Source of the DNA: Flavobacteriaceae bacterium
GTDB lineage: Bacteria; Bacteroidota; Bacteroidia; Flavobacteriales; Flavobacteriaceae
NCBI GenBank assembly: GCA_013214065.1
Contig: JABSPK010000001.1
Coordinates: 62,001-126,000, forward strand
Length of the DNA: 64,000 nucleotides
Reading direction: 5' to 3'
The notes beneath the pieces were generated by a model. That model was not told the DNA's origin. It did no database searches and saw only the letters and a list, made by a program, of their open reading frames with translations. The position numbers and the translations under genes were made by a program. This document shows positions 1 through 8,523 of the stretch, piece after piece (within the stretch, counting starts at the first letter, position 1; each line of letters starts with the position of its first letter).

Positions 1-248
1 CTCCCGAGGCCAGGGGCAAAGGCGTAGGCAAAACCTTGATGCATCAGCTGATCGCAGCGAGCGAAGCCCAAGGGTATTGGACGTTGCAATCGGGGATATT
101 CCCCGAAAACGAGGCCAGCATCAAATTACATGAGAAGGTCGGTTTTCGGTTTTTAGGAAAAAGGGAACGGGTCGGCAAAACGCATGAAGGGATCTGGAAA
201 GACAATCTACTCTTCGAACGTCGCAGCCGAACCGTAGGAATTGATTAA
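1..248 (+). CDS. GNAT N-acetyltransferase, C-terminal part (5' end outside window)
   Basis: The gene runs in from the left edge; about 81 codons are visible, ending in TAA at 246. The visible part has the acetyl-CoA pyrophosphate-binding signature RGKGVG (bases 12-29) and the segment NEASIKLHEKVGF, typical of phosphinothricin/arsinothricin-type acetyltransferases. It lies 17 bases before arsC on the same strand, so the two are probably co-transcribed. ArsN1-type GNAT enzymes in ars operons N-acetylate arsinothricin; that role here is inferred from the neighbour only. A general amine acetyltransferase is equally possible. Confidence 0.75.
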   Translation, partial: PEARGKGVGKTLMHQLIAASEAQGYWTLQSGIFPENEASIKLHEKVGFRFLGKRERVGKTHEGIWKDNLLFERRSRTVGID

Positions 249-265
249 CATAACCTATCAAAAGA

Positions 266-688
266 ATGAAAAACGTATTGGTACTTTGTACGGGCAATTC
301 GTGCCGAAGTCAAATGGCCCATGGTTATTTGAACTATTATCAAGCAGAGCTGGCCCATATATACAGTGCAGGAATAGAAACCCACGGCCTAAACCCCGGA
401 GCGGTCGCCATCATGAAAGAAGACGGTGTAGACATTTCGAACCATACATCGAATCACGTCGATGAGTATGAAGGTATTTCCTGGGATTACATCATTACCG
501 TCTGTGACCACGCTAAGGAAAACTGTCCGTTCATTCCGGCCGAAAACGCGCAACGGTTGCACCATAATTTTTTCGACCCTTCAAAAGTCCAGGGTACCGA
601 AGCAGTGAAACACGATGCCTTTTTGAAAACCCGTAACGAGATCAAGGAGTTTTGTGAGACCTTTGTAAAAGAAGAGTTGGTCAACTAG
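266..688 (+). CDS. arsC: Arsenate reductase (thioredoxin-coupled, LMW-PTP fold)
   Basis: A 140-residue protein of the low-molecular-weight phosphatase fold. The P-loop is C8-TGNSC-R14 (CX5R). Two further cysteines, C80 and C87 in VCDHAKENC, match the resolving pair of the pI258-type, thioredoxin-dependent arsenate reductases and separate it from ordinary tyrosine phosphatases. It would reduce arsenate to arsenite in the cytoplasm for export by a partner (ACR3/ArsB) not in view. The ATG at 266 gives the P-loop its usual distance from the N-terminus. Its end overlaps the convergent acyltransferase gene by 8 bases. Confidence 0.88.
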   Translation: MKNVLVLCTGNSCRSQMAHGYLNYYQAELAHIYSAGIETHGLNPGAVAIMKEDGVDISNHTSNHVDEYEGISWDYIITVCDHAKENCPFIPAENAQRLHHNFFDPSKVQGTEAVKHDAFLKTRNEIKEFCETFVKEELVN

Positions 689-2489
689 GCGCTTGGTCGG
701 ACATTTTTCGTTCCAATTCGGCCTGAAATTCCTCCATGACGGGTTTCACCGTACTTTCAGGCAAATCGGCGATTTTGATGTACATCAACCCATCCACCGA
801 GTTGTTGAATAAAGGGTCGACATTGAAAGCGACGACCTTGGCGTTCTGCTTGATGTATTTTTTGATCAATACCGGAAGCCTCAGACTGCCCGGTTCGACC
901 TCATCGATCAATCTGTCGAACTTGTTCAAATCCGCTTGGGTCTCATCGAATATGAATTCCTTATCGGCATCTTTGAGCTGTACCTTGAATTCTTTTTTGG
1001 GACGGATGTATTGGGCGACATAAGGATCCCAGTAGTTCGATTTCATAAACTCGATCATCAAGGACTTCGAGAAATTCGAGAATTGGTTGCTGATGCTGAC
1101 CCCGCCAATCAAGTATTTATGTTGGGGAAAACGCAAAGTAGTATGTACGATTCCTTTCCACAACAGGAATAACGGCATGGGCTTCTGTTGGTATTCACTA
1201 ATGATATAGGCCCTGCCCATTTCGATGGATTGTTCCATCATGCCATACAATTCAGGCTCGAATCGAAAGAGATCCTGAAGATAGAAACCATCGATTCCGA
1301 ACGATTTAAATATGTCTTTGCCCAAGCCCATTCGGTAGGCACCGACCACCGACTTTTCCTTATTGTCCCACAAAAACAAATGGTGGTAGTACGAATCGAA
1401 AGCATCAAGGTCGATGGCATTGTTGGTACCTTCCCCAATGGCCCTAAAAGTGATCTCTCGCTGCCTGCCGATTTCCTTCAGCAAGAAAGGCATGTCTTTT
1501 TCCTGGGCCAAAAAGACCTCGTAATCCTTACTCTGTAACAAGCGGGCTTCTTTTTCCCGTAAAATCTTGATTTCCCCTTCGAGCACCTCGGTGCGCACGG
1601 CCGATGCGATTTTTTTCGGCGCCTTGGGAATCTTGATACTGGTAGGCACCTTGTCAATTAGGCGTTCCTTTTCGAAGACATTCGCCAGCAAATAGGTCTT
1701 TCGTCGCAAGAGCGCGGCGAAATCCTCCAAACTTTCCTCTTGCTTTTGGGCGGCGACGCTGATGGGTTGCCCGATTCGGACCTTGATGGGGCGCCGGCTT
1801 TGTGTCGTCAATTCCGAAGGCAATTTGGCGGTACGGAATACATCGCTGATCTTCGAAAGCCGATAAAACAAGCGACTGTTTCGAGCATGGAAATAGATGG
1901 GCACTACCGGTACTTCGGCTTTGCGGATCAATTTGAGCGCCGCTTCTTCCCAGGGTTTGTCGACCACTAATTTCCCTTCCTTGTAGGTAGAGACTTCCCC
2001 CGCCGGGAATACCCCTAACGGATGGCCATCTTTCAAATGTTGTAAGGCATTTTTGAAACCGCTGACACTGCTTTTCACATCCTTATGCCCTTCGAAAGGG
2101 TTCACCGGCATGATATACGGTTTCAAAGGGGCGATCCGATGAAGTAGAAAGTTTGCGATGATCTTAAAATCGTCACGTTGGCCCAACATCAACTTCAACA
2201 ACAAAACACCGTCGATACCACCCAACGGATGGTTCGAAATCGTAATGAACGGACCGTCTTTGGGCAGTCTTTTCAATTCGGCCTCGACCATATCGAAGTC
2301 GATTTCATAATGATCCAGTATCGCTTCACAGAATTCAGGGGCAGCAAGTTCTTTGTGCTTGCTGTAAAAATTGTTCATGGTCGAAATGCGGGTGATCTTC
2401 ATCAACAGCCAGCCGACGAAGGTTCCAAAAATCCCGTATTTATCCAAGTGGATGACCTTGGCGACCTCTTTTGCAGAAACCAGCCCCAT
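681..2489 (-). CDS. olsF: Bifunctional acyltransferase, OlsF-like (PlsC + GNAT-type N-acyltransferase fusion)
   Basis: A 602-residue protein with two acyltransferase halves. Residues about 75-245 form a PlsC-like domain with NHPLGGID at 86-93 (an NHX5D variant) and FPAGEVS at 161-167. Residues about 320-560 resemble the OlsB/GlsB family, which N-acylates ornithine or glycine with 3-hydroxy fatty acid. The same order occurs in OlsF of Serratia and Flavobacterium, where one polypeptide makes a complete aminolipid. The likely role is ornithine or glycine lipid synthesis at the inner membrane; the amino-acid substrate cannot be read from sequence. Its own -7 box lies at 2509-2516. Confidence 0.72.
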   Translation of the reverse strand: MGLVSAKEVAKVIHLDKYGIFGTFVGWLLMKITRISTMNNFYSKHKELAAPEFCEAILDHYEIDFDMVEAELKRLPKDGPFITISNHPLGGIDGVLLLKLMLGQRDDFKIIANFLLHRIAPLKPYIMPVNPFEGHKDVKSSVSGFKNALQHLKDGHPLGVFPAGEVSTYKEGKLVVDKPWEEAALKLIRKAEVPVVPIYFHARNSRLFYRLSKISDVFRTAKLPSELTTQSRRPIKVRIGQPISVAAQKQEESLEDFAALLRRKTYLLANVFEKERLIDKVPTSIKIPKAPKKIASAVRTEVLEGEIKILREKEARLLQSKDYEVFLAQEKDMPFLLKEIGRQREITFRAIGEGTNNAIDLDAFDSYYHHLFLWDNKEKSVVGAYRMGLGKDIFKSFGIDGFYLQDLFRFEPELYGMMEQSIEMGRAYIISEYQQKPMPLFLLWKGIVHTTLRFPQHKYLIGGVSISNQFSNFSKSLMIEFMKSNYWDPYVAQYIRPKKEFKVQLKDADKEFIFDETQADLNKFDRLIDEVEPGSLRLPVLIKKYIKQNAKVVAFNVDPLFNNSVDGLMYIKIADLPESTVKPVMEEFQAELERKMSDQAPS

Positions 2490-2508
2490 TTGATTGATTT
2501 AGTATCGG

Positions 2509-2516
2509 TAAATATA
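2509..2516 (-). promoter_or_regulatory. Putative -7 promoter box of the olsF-like gene
   Basis: On the minus strand the sequence is TATATTTA, fitting the Bacteroidota -7 box TAnnTTTG/A, and the ATG follows 20 bases later. It lies in the 58-base gap after the aspartokinase gene, so the acyltransferase can be transcribed independently. No clear -33 TTG element was found. Confidence 0.4.
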
Positions 2517-2547
2517 GAAAATTAGCCGTACTGAATTTGAAAAATCC

Positions 2548-3798
2548 TTATTTGACGACCAACTGCACGGTTTCTTTCCCGCGTTGTTCAACCAAAACGT
2601 CAAAACCGTTTAACACGGATGCCACAGAGGCGTCATCGAAATGTCGGATGGTATACAGGGCGACGTTTTCATGGCAGTTCACTTTGAACTTCTCCTCCAA
2701 GGCCGGCAACAGTGTTTTCAATCCGTCGAATTTGTTGTCAAGGCAGACCGAAAAACTAATCGCCGAGTTTTGAATGAGATTGACCTTCAAACGATGCTCA
2801 TGGAAATGTTTGAAAAGCGCGCTGATATTGTCTTCGACGATGAAGGAAAAGTCCTTTGACGACAATTTTAAAAGCACTTGGTCTTTTTTCACAATGAAGC
2901 ACGGCACTTCAGGTGAGATCTTGACCCCCTTACCGACCTGGGTACCCGCTTCACCGGGCTCAAGAAAAGACTTTACGTGCAGTGGGATTTCTTTTCGCTG
3001 CAGTGGTTGCAAGGTTTTCGGGTGGATGACCGATGCCCCGTAAAATGCCAATTCAATGGCTTCGCGGTAGCTGATATGTTCCAATTTCCGGGTTTCCTTG
3101 AAGTGTCTTGGATCGGCGTTGAGCACCCCCGGCACGTCTTTCCAAATGGTGACGGAAGAAGCATTGAGACAATATCCCAAAATCGCTGCAGTATAATCGG
3201 ATCCTTCCCTTCCCAAGGTGGTGGTAAAGTTGTTTTCATCACTACCCAAAAAGCCCTGGGTGATGTTCAGGGCCTTGGTATCGATTTTAGATCGCACCAG
3301 ACGTTCGGTAGTGTCCCAATCCACTTTGGCATCGCGATACGCACTGTCGGTCTTGATCAACCCTCTCACATCGACCCATTGGTTGCTGATCCCTACCTCG
3401 TTCAAATAACCGCTAACGATGGTCGTTGAGATCAATTCCCCGTAACCGACCACCTGATCGTAAACGAAGGCGTATTTTGGGGATTTGTTCCACAACAGAA
3501 ATCCCTTGAACTCTTCGATCAACAAGTTCAACTTGTGGTGTATTTCATGGTTTCGGACCTCGAAGAGGGCATTGACGATCTCTTTATGGTAATCGGCCAC
3601 TTCTTGGATCTTACTGTCCAATTGCTTTTTATCATCGAAATAGGCTTTGACGACCGCCTCCATGGCATTGGTGGTCTTGCCCATTGCCGATACGACCATC
3701 AAGGTGTTTTCATGCCCTGTGGTCTTAAGTACGTTCACCACGTTTTTTACCCCTTCGGCATCCTTTACCGATGCCCCTCCAAACTTGAAAATCCTCAT
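2548..3798 (-). CDS. lysC: Aspartate kinase (monofunctional)
   Basis: A 416-residue amino-acid kinase that phosphorylates L-aspartate, the first step to lysine, threonine and methionine. The start MRIFKFGGASV carries the conserved KFGG phosphate-binding motif. GREGSDYTAAILG near residue 195 and the KDVPGVLNADPR segment near 220-232 are aspartokinase hallmarks. The C-terminal third is ACT-like. The length fits the monofunctional class; no homoserine dehydrogenase domain is attached. Its ATG overlaps the TGA of the upstream GNAT gene (ATGA at 3795-3798), so translation is coupled. Confidence 0.88.
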   Translation of the reverse strand: MRIFKFGGASVKDAEGVKNVVNVLKTTGHENTLMVVSAMGKTTNAMEAVVKAYFDDKKQLDSKIQEVADYHKEIVNALFEVRNHEIHHKLNLLIEEFKGFLLWNKSPKYAFVYDQVVGYGELISTTIVSGYLNEVGISNQWVDVRGLIKTDSAYRDAKVDWDTTERLVRSKIDTKALNITQGFLGSDENNFTTTLGREGSDYTAAILGYCLNASSVTIWKDVPGVLNADPRHFKETRKLEHISYREAIELAFYGASVIHPKTLQPLQRKEIPLHVKSFLEPGEAGTQVGKGVKISPEVPCFIVKKDQVLLKLSSKDFSFIVEDNISALFKHFHEHRLKVNLIQNSAISFSVCLDNKFDGLKTLLPALEEKFKVNCHENVALYTIRHFDDASVASVLNGFDVLVEQRGKETVQLVVK

Positions 3799-4271
3799 TG
3801 ATCCAAGAAGTTTTTTATCCCTTTGGCATCCAGCTGCACTACATCCCAGTCGCGCATGACTTTCGCCCCTTTCGATTCGTAAAATTTAATGGCGGGTTCG
3901 TTCCAATCCAACACCTCCCAACTCACCCGTTTGGCCTGTCTTTCGTCAGCATAGGACACCACGGCCTTCAATAGGGCGGTACCCAATCCGCTTCCACGCA
4001 TTTTCTCGGTGACGATCAGGTCTTCCAAATGCACCACGCGTCCCTTCCAGGTAGAATACCGTTCAAAAACCAAGGCGATACCGACCACCTCCTTTTCGGC
4101 CTCGGCCACGAAGCAGTGGAAGCGTTTTTCGGCCCCGAAACCATCAGCGATCAACTCAGTCGACGTGACCTCGACCTCATCCAGCTCGTTCTCATAAGAG
4201 GCCAGCTCTTTGATCAAGCCCAAAACATCGTCCATATCTTCAGCGACCGCGTCGCGAATACTGTAATCCAT
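3795..4271 (-). CDS. GNAT family N-acetyltransferase
   Basis: A complete GNAT protein of 158 residues. The acetyl-CoA signature is R-G-S-G-L-G-T (in EKMRGSGLGTALLKAVV) and the family motif DWNEPAIKFYESKGAK follows. The N-terminus IRDAVAEDMDDVLGLIKELA is typical of the SAT/diamine-acetyltransferase-like group common in flavobacteria. It is the first gene of a two-gene unit with aspartokinase, joined by an ATGA overlap. The substrate is unknown; the pairing suggests amino-acid or polyamine chemistry but does not prove it. Confidence 0.82.
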   Translation of the reverse strand: MDYSIRDAVAEDMDDVLGLIKELASYENELDEVEVTSTELIADGFGAEKRFHCFVAEAEKEVVGIALVFERYSTWKGRVVHLEDLIVTEKMRGSGLGTALLKAVVSYADERQAKRVSWEVLDWNEPAIKFYESKGAKVMRDWDVVQLDAKGIKNFLDQ

Positions 4272-4290
4272 AGTTGTTACAAATAAAACA

Positions 4291-4298
4291 CAAAGTTA
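4291..4298 (-). promoter_or_regulatory. Putative -7 promoter box of the GNAT-lysC unit
   Basis: The minus strand reads TAACTTTG, a full match to TAnnTTTG, 19 bases before the GNAT start codon. The surrounding A/T-rich spacer separates the divergent fbp gene. Confidence 0.5.
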
Positions 4299-4384
4299 TA
4301 ATATCAAACAACAATAGCCTTTCGAAAACGTTATCGTATCACAAAATGGACGATATTTGTCCCTAAATAAACAGCCTGATTTTA

Positions 4385-5386
4385 ATGGATAAAAAAAACA
4401 AGACCCTTGGTGAATTCATCATTGAAAACCAATCCGATTTTCAATATTCGACCGGAGAACTCTCTAAACTGATCAATGCCATACGTTTGGCGGCCAAAGT
4501 GGTCAACCACGAGGTGAACAAGGCCGGTTTGGTCGATATTCTTGGGGATGCGGGCGACACGAATATCCAAGGGGAAGATCAGAAGAAGTTGGATGTCTTG
4601 GCCAACGAAAAATTTATCCAAACCTTGAGAAACCGCGAAATCGTATGTGGTATCGCTTCGGAAGAGGAAGACGACTATATCACCATCAATAGTATTGACG
4701 AGAACCATCAGAATAAATACGTGGTCTTGATCGATCCCTTGGATGGTTCAAGCAACATCGACGTCAACGTTTCGGTGGGGACCATTTTTTCAATTTATCG
4801 AAGGATCACCCCGGTCGGCACACCGGTTACCCTTGCCGACTTTCTACAGCCCGGAGACAACCAAGTTGCCGCGGGCTATGTGATTTACGGTACCTCGACC
4901 ATGCTGGTCTATACCACCGGCAATGGGGTGAACGGCTTTACCCTCAATCCTGCCATTGGCACGTTCTACCTCTCACATCCAAACATGCGCTTTCCTGAAG
5001 ACGGTAAGATCTACTCGGTCAACGAGGGCAACTACATCCATTTTCCCCAAGGGGTCAAGGATTATATCAAATACTGCCAAAAGGAAGAAGGCAACCGGCC
5101 GTATACTTCGCGTTACATCGGCTCTTTGGTTTCCGATTTCCATCGCAATATGATCAAAGGGGGTATTTATATGTACCCGAAAAGCAGCAAGGCGTCGAAC
5201 GGAAAGTTGCGGTTGCTCTACGAATGCAACCCCATAGCTTTGGTCGCGGAACAAGCTGGGGGTAAGGCAAGTGACGGTCAACGAAGGATCCTTGAAATCG
5301 AACCTGATGAACTACACCAAAGGGTACCCTTCTTTTGCGGGAGTAAGAATATGGTCGAAAAAGCCGAGGAGTTTATGAACGGATGA
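4385..5386 (+). CDS. fbp: Fructose-1,6-bisphosphatase, class I
   Basis: A 333-residue enzyme that hydrolyses fructose 1,6-bisphosphate to fructose 6-phosphate, the committed step of gluconeogenesis. The metal-binding and active-site segment [20 protein letters not shown] lies near residues 118-137, and an acidic SEEEDD precedes it. Family residues for substrate binding ([28 protein letters not shown]) are present. Length and motifs match bacterial and plant class I enzymes. It is monocistronic, with convergent terB-like gene downstream (1-base gap). Confidence 0.95.
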   Translation: MDKKNKTLGEFIIENQSDFQYSTGELSKLINAIRLAAKVVNHEVNKAGLVDILGDAGDTNIQGEDQKKLDVLANEKFIQTLRNREIVCGIASEEEDDYITINSIDENHQNKYVVLIDPLDGSSNIDVNVSVGTIFSIYRRITPVGTPVTLADFLQPGDNQVAAGYVIYGTSTMLVYTTGNGVNGFTLNPAIGTFYLSHPNMRFPEDGKIYSVNEGNYIHFPQGVKDYIKYCQKEEGNRPYTSRYIGSLVSDFHRNMIKGGIYMYPKSSKASNGKLRLLYECNPIALVAEQAGGKASDGQRRILEIEPDELHQRVPFFCGSKNMVEKAEEFMNG

Positions 5387-5387
5387 C

Positions 5388-5810
5388 CTACTTGTCCAAC
5401 AAGTATTGGTAATCTTCGAAAGCGATCTGACCGCAGAAAATAGCGAATGATTTTTTGATCAAGGCCTTGGCGGCATCGGGAGCATATCCCAATCCGATGG
5501 CATACCTTTCGATAAGCCGTTCTTGATCTTCATCGATATGGTGATCGGCAAAGGCCATTTTAAAGAAATCGAACATCCGCTTCAAACGTTTCTCACCACT
5601 ATGCGGGGTTTCGATCGGATATTGGTTCTCTTTCTTCATTACCTCTTTGTACTCGGCTTCGGAAATGTTCAATTTGAAGGCGAACTTATCCAATATCGCT
5701 TTTTCTTCAGGGCTCACTTCCCCGTCTACCGCGGCCAAACTCGCCAAGGTGGCGAAGTGCGCCAAATTACGTCGTTGTTCGCTATGTTCGTAAAGATCTA
5801 AAATGGGCAT
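5388..5810 (-). CDS. TerB-family protein
   Basis: A small all-helical protein of 140 residues. ATLASLAAVDGEVSPEEKAIL and the following EAEYKEVM pattern match the TerB/TerB-like domain, in which paired acidic residues of a helix bundle are thought to bind metal. Family members are linked to tellurite resistance and membrane-associated stress complexes, but single-gene TerB proteins like this one have no firm role. No other ter genes are visible in the window. Confidence 0.75.
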   Translation of the reverse strand: MPILDLYEHSEQRRNLAHFATLASLAAVDGEVSPEEKAILDKFAFKLNISEAEYKEVMKKENQYPIETPHSGEKRLKRMFDFFKMAFADHHIDEDQERLIERYAIGLGYAPDAAKALIKKSFAIFCGQIAFEDYQYLLDK

Positions 5811-5896
5811 GATTCAAAATTTCTAGGGCAAATATACTCCTTATGGTAAAAGCATGCCCCTTCATTCGCAAAAGAAATTCGTAATTTCAGCTAGCT

Positions 5897-6916
5897 ATGG
5901 AAAAGCCGTTATTGCGATTTACGGAAAAAGGAATTTACTGCGAGGCAGCCGATGTCTATTTGGATCCTTGGCGCCCGGTCGACAAGGCGTTGATCACCCA
6001 TGGGCACTCCGATCACAGCCGTTGGGGCCACCGACGTTACATTACCCACCATCGGAATGTCCCCATCGTAAAGCATCGATTGGGTCAGGTCGCTATTTCG
6101 GGTATCGACTGGAACGAGACCTTGATGATCAATGGGGTACGCTTTAGTTTCCATCCTGCCGGACATATCATAGGTTCTTCCCAGATCCGCGTCGAGCATC
6201 AAGGGGAAGTTTGGGTCTTTACCGGTGATTATAAAACCGAAACCGACGGCCTGACCACGCCTTACCAACCTTTGAAGTGCCATACCTTCATTACCGAATG
6301 CACCTTCGGATTACCGGCCTTTCGTTGGCGACCACAATCGGAAGTGGCAACCGCCATCAATTCATGGTGGGCCGAGAACAAGGCGAATGGCCAGACTTCG
6401 GTACTGTTCGGGTACTCTTTGGGCAAAGCGCAACGGTTATTGCACCTACTCGACCCCTCGATCGGAAAGATATTCACCCATGGCGCGGTCGAGAACATGA
6501 ATTCCGTTTTGCGCGGGCTCGTCGATCTACCCCCTACCGAACTGATCACCAAGTCAACGCCTAAAGAAGCCTTGACCGGCAACATGGTCATCGCCCCCCC
6601 TTCGGCCCATGGCAGCAGCTGGATCCGAAAAATGACGCCTTTCGTTACCGCCTCGGCCAGCGGTTGGATGGCCTTTAGGGGTGCGAGACGCCGCAGGGCA
6701 CTCGACAAAGGTTTCGTTTTGAGCGATCATTGCGATTGGGGTGGACTTTTGGAAGCTATTTCGGCCACGGGAGCGACCAAGGTCATCTGCACCCACGGAT
6801 ACACCGATATCTTTTCACGCTTCCTACGGGAAAAAGGCTATGATGCACGTACCGAAAACACCCAGTTCGAAGGCGAAACACCCGATGTCGAAACTGAAAA
6901 CCAAAACGTCGGATGA
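5897..6916 (+). CDS. Ligase-associated DNA exonuclease (metallo-beta-lactamase fold)
   Basis: A 339-residue MBL-fold nuclease. The zinc motif HxHxDH is seen in ITHGHSDHS; the later ligands are H in PAGHIIGSS and D in FTGDYKTETDG, followed by the CTHGYTDIF C-terminal segment of the beta-CASP-like family. It is the first gene of the known ligase-associated DNA damage response set, and its stop overlaps the ligase start (ATGA at 6913-6916). The three following genes confirm the context. It likely trims DNA ends before ligation; that role is from family context. Confidence 0.88.
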   Translation: MEKPLLRFTEKGIYCEAADVYLDPWRPVDKALITHGHSDHSRWGHRRYITHHRNVPIVKHRLGQVAISGIDWNETLMINGVRFSFHPAGHIIGSSQIRVEHQGEVWVFTGDYKTETDGLTTPYQPLKCHTFITECTFGLPAFRWRPQSEVATAINSWWAENKANGQTSVLFGYSLGKAQRLLHLLDPSIGKIFTHGAVENMNSVLRGLVDLPPTELITKSTPKEALTGNMVIAPPSAHGSSWIRKMTPFVTASASGWMAFRGARRRRALDKGFVLSDHCDWGGLLEAISATGATKVICTHGYTDIFSRFLREKGYDARTENTQFEGETPDVETENQNVG

Positions 6917-8523
6917 AGCGTTTTGCAGCTCTGATACAGCAGTTGGACAACACCAATAAGACCTCTCAAAAAGTAGCGGCCTTGGCATCCTATTTTTCAT
7001 CCGCACCCGATACCGACAAGGTATGGACCATCGCGATACTCTCACACCGCAGACCACCAAGGCCGGTCAATACGACCTATCTCAGGGAATGGGCTTCCGA
7101 ATTGGCGGGCATTCCGCTCTGGCTTTTTGAAGACAGCTACCACATCGTGGGGGATCTTGCCGAAACCATTGCCTTGGTCGTTCCTTCAAAAAAGAAACAG
7201 ACCATGAAAAGCCTTACCGATTTTCTCGAGGAAATGCGGTGGTTGAAAGGACAAGACGACGCGATCAAAAAAACCTATCTCTTTGAGAATTGGGAAAATC
7301 TAGACTATTATGGGCGTTTCGTTTTTACCAAATTGATTACCGGCGGCTTTCGCATTGGGGTCAGTCAAAAACTGATGACCAGGGCCTTGTCAAAGGCTAC
7401 TGGTATTGAAGAGGATATCCTTGCCTACAAACTCATGGGCAACTGGAACCCAGCTACCATCTCCTTCGAAGATCTGGTACTTCGTGAAAATGAAAGCGAT
7501 TTTCTTTCAAAACCCTATCCTTTTTACCTTGCTTATGCCGTTGAAGACGAAGTAGCCTCACTTGGTTCGGTCGACCAGTGGTCCGTCGAACATAAATGGG
7601 ATGGAATACGGGCCCAAGTGATCGTGCGCAAGGGCGAGTTGTTCGTTTGGAGCCGCGGTGAGGAATTGGTCACCGACAAATATCCCGAATTCCAGGAATT
7701 CCTTGAATACCTGCCTGACGGTACGGTTTTGGATGGGGAGCTGCTGCCTTTTCCTGAAGGTGAAATCGGTAGTTTCAACGCGCTACAGACCCGAATAGGA
7801 AGAAAAAACCTTTCGAAATCCCTTTTGGAAAAGACCCCGATCATCTTGATGGCCTACGATCTTTTGGAATGGAAGGGCGAAGACATTCGGTCGAAGCCCT
7901 TTTTCGAACGACGGGTGTTATTGGAGGAATGGATGGCATCCGAAACCATGGTTTCGAACCAAGGTCGCTTGCTGCTATCGGAACGCATGCAGTTTCCTTC
8001 TTGGGGCGATGTAGCGAAAGAACGGGCGAGATCCAGAGAAAAGCGCAGTGAAGGTTTGATGCTCAAACGCCTTGACTCCCCGTATCAAGTAGGGCGCAAA
8101 AAGGGGGATTGGTGGAAATGGAAAGTCGATCCCTTGACCATCGACGCGGTACTTACCTATGCCATGCGTGGTCACGGTCGCAGAAGCAACCTGTTTACTG
8201 ACTATACCTTTGCTCTATGGACCGATAATAGCGACACCGGTGAACGCGAATTGGTCACCTTTGCCAAAGCCTATTCAGGGCTGACCGATGCCGAGTTCAA
8301 AGAGGTCGATGCTTGGATCAAAAAAAACACTTTGGAGCGCTTCGGACCGGTTCGCAGTGTGACCCCCTTCCACGTTTTTGAAATCGCATTCGAAGGAATC
8401 GCCCTCTCAAAACGTCATAAAAGTGGGGTGGCCACCCGTTTTCCTAGAATCCTGCGTTGGCGTAAGGACAAAAAAATCGAGGAAGCCAATTCGTTGGAAG
8501 AACTAAAAGCGCTGTTTCAATGA
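6913..8523 (+). CDS. ATP-dependent DNA ligase (LigB/Lig-associated type)
   Basis: A 536-residue ATP-dependent ligase. The nucleotidyl-lysine motif is KWDGIR with K228 in VEHKWDGIRAQ. Motifs with DGELLPF, the KRSEGLMLK segment and DWWKWK (motif V) follow. An N-terminal all-helical DNA-binding domain occupies about residues 1-200 and an OB fold the C-terminus (up to RFPRILRWR). It works with the flanking exonuclease and helicase in a bacterial repair module separate from NAD-dependent LigA. Its start and stop both overlap the neighbouring genes as ATGA, so all three are translationally coupled. Confidence 0.92.
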   Translation: MKRFAALIQQLDNTNKTSQKVAALASYFSSAPDTDKVWTIAILSHRRPPRPVNTTYLREWASELAGIPLWLFEDSYHIVGDLAETIALVVPSKKKQTMKSLTDFLEEMRWLKGQDDAIKKTYLFENWENLDYYGRFVFTKLITGGFRIGVSQKLMTRALSKATGIEEDILAYKLMGNWNPATISFEDLVLRENESDFLSKPYPFYLAYAVEDEVASLGSVDQWSVEHKWDGIRAQVIVRKGELFVWSRGEELVTDKYPEFQEFLEYLPDGTVLDGELLPFPEGEIGSFNALQTRIGRKNLSKSLLEKTPIILMAYDLLEWKGEDIRSKPFFERRVLLEEWMASETMVSNQGRLLLSERMQFPSWGDVAKERARSREKRSEGLMLKRLDSPYQVGRKKGDWWKWKVDPLTIDAVLTYAMRGHGRRSNLFTDYTFALWTDNSDTGERELVTFAKAYSGLTDAEFKEVDAWIKKNTLERFGPVRSVTPFHVFEIAFEGIALSKRHKSGVATRFPRILRWRKDKKIEEANSLEELKALFQ

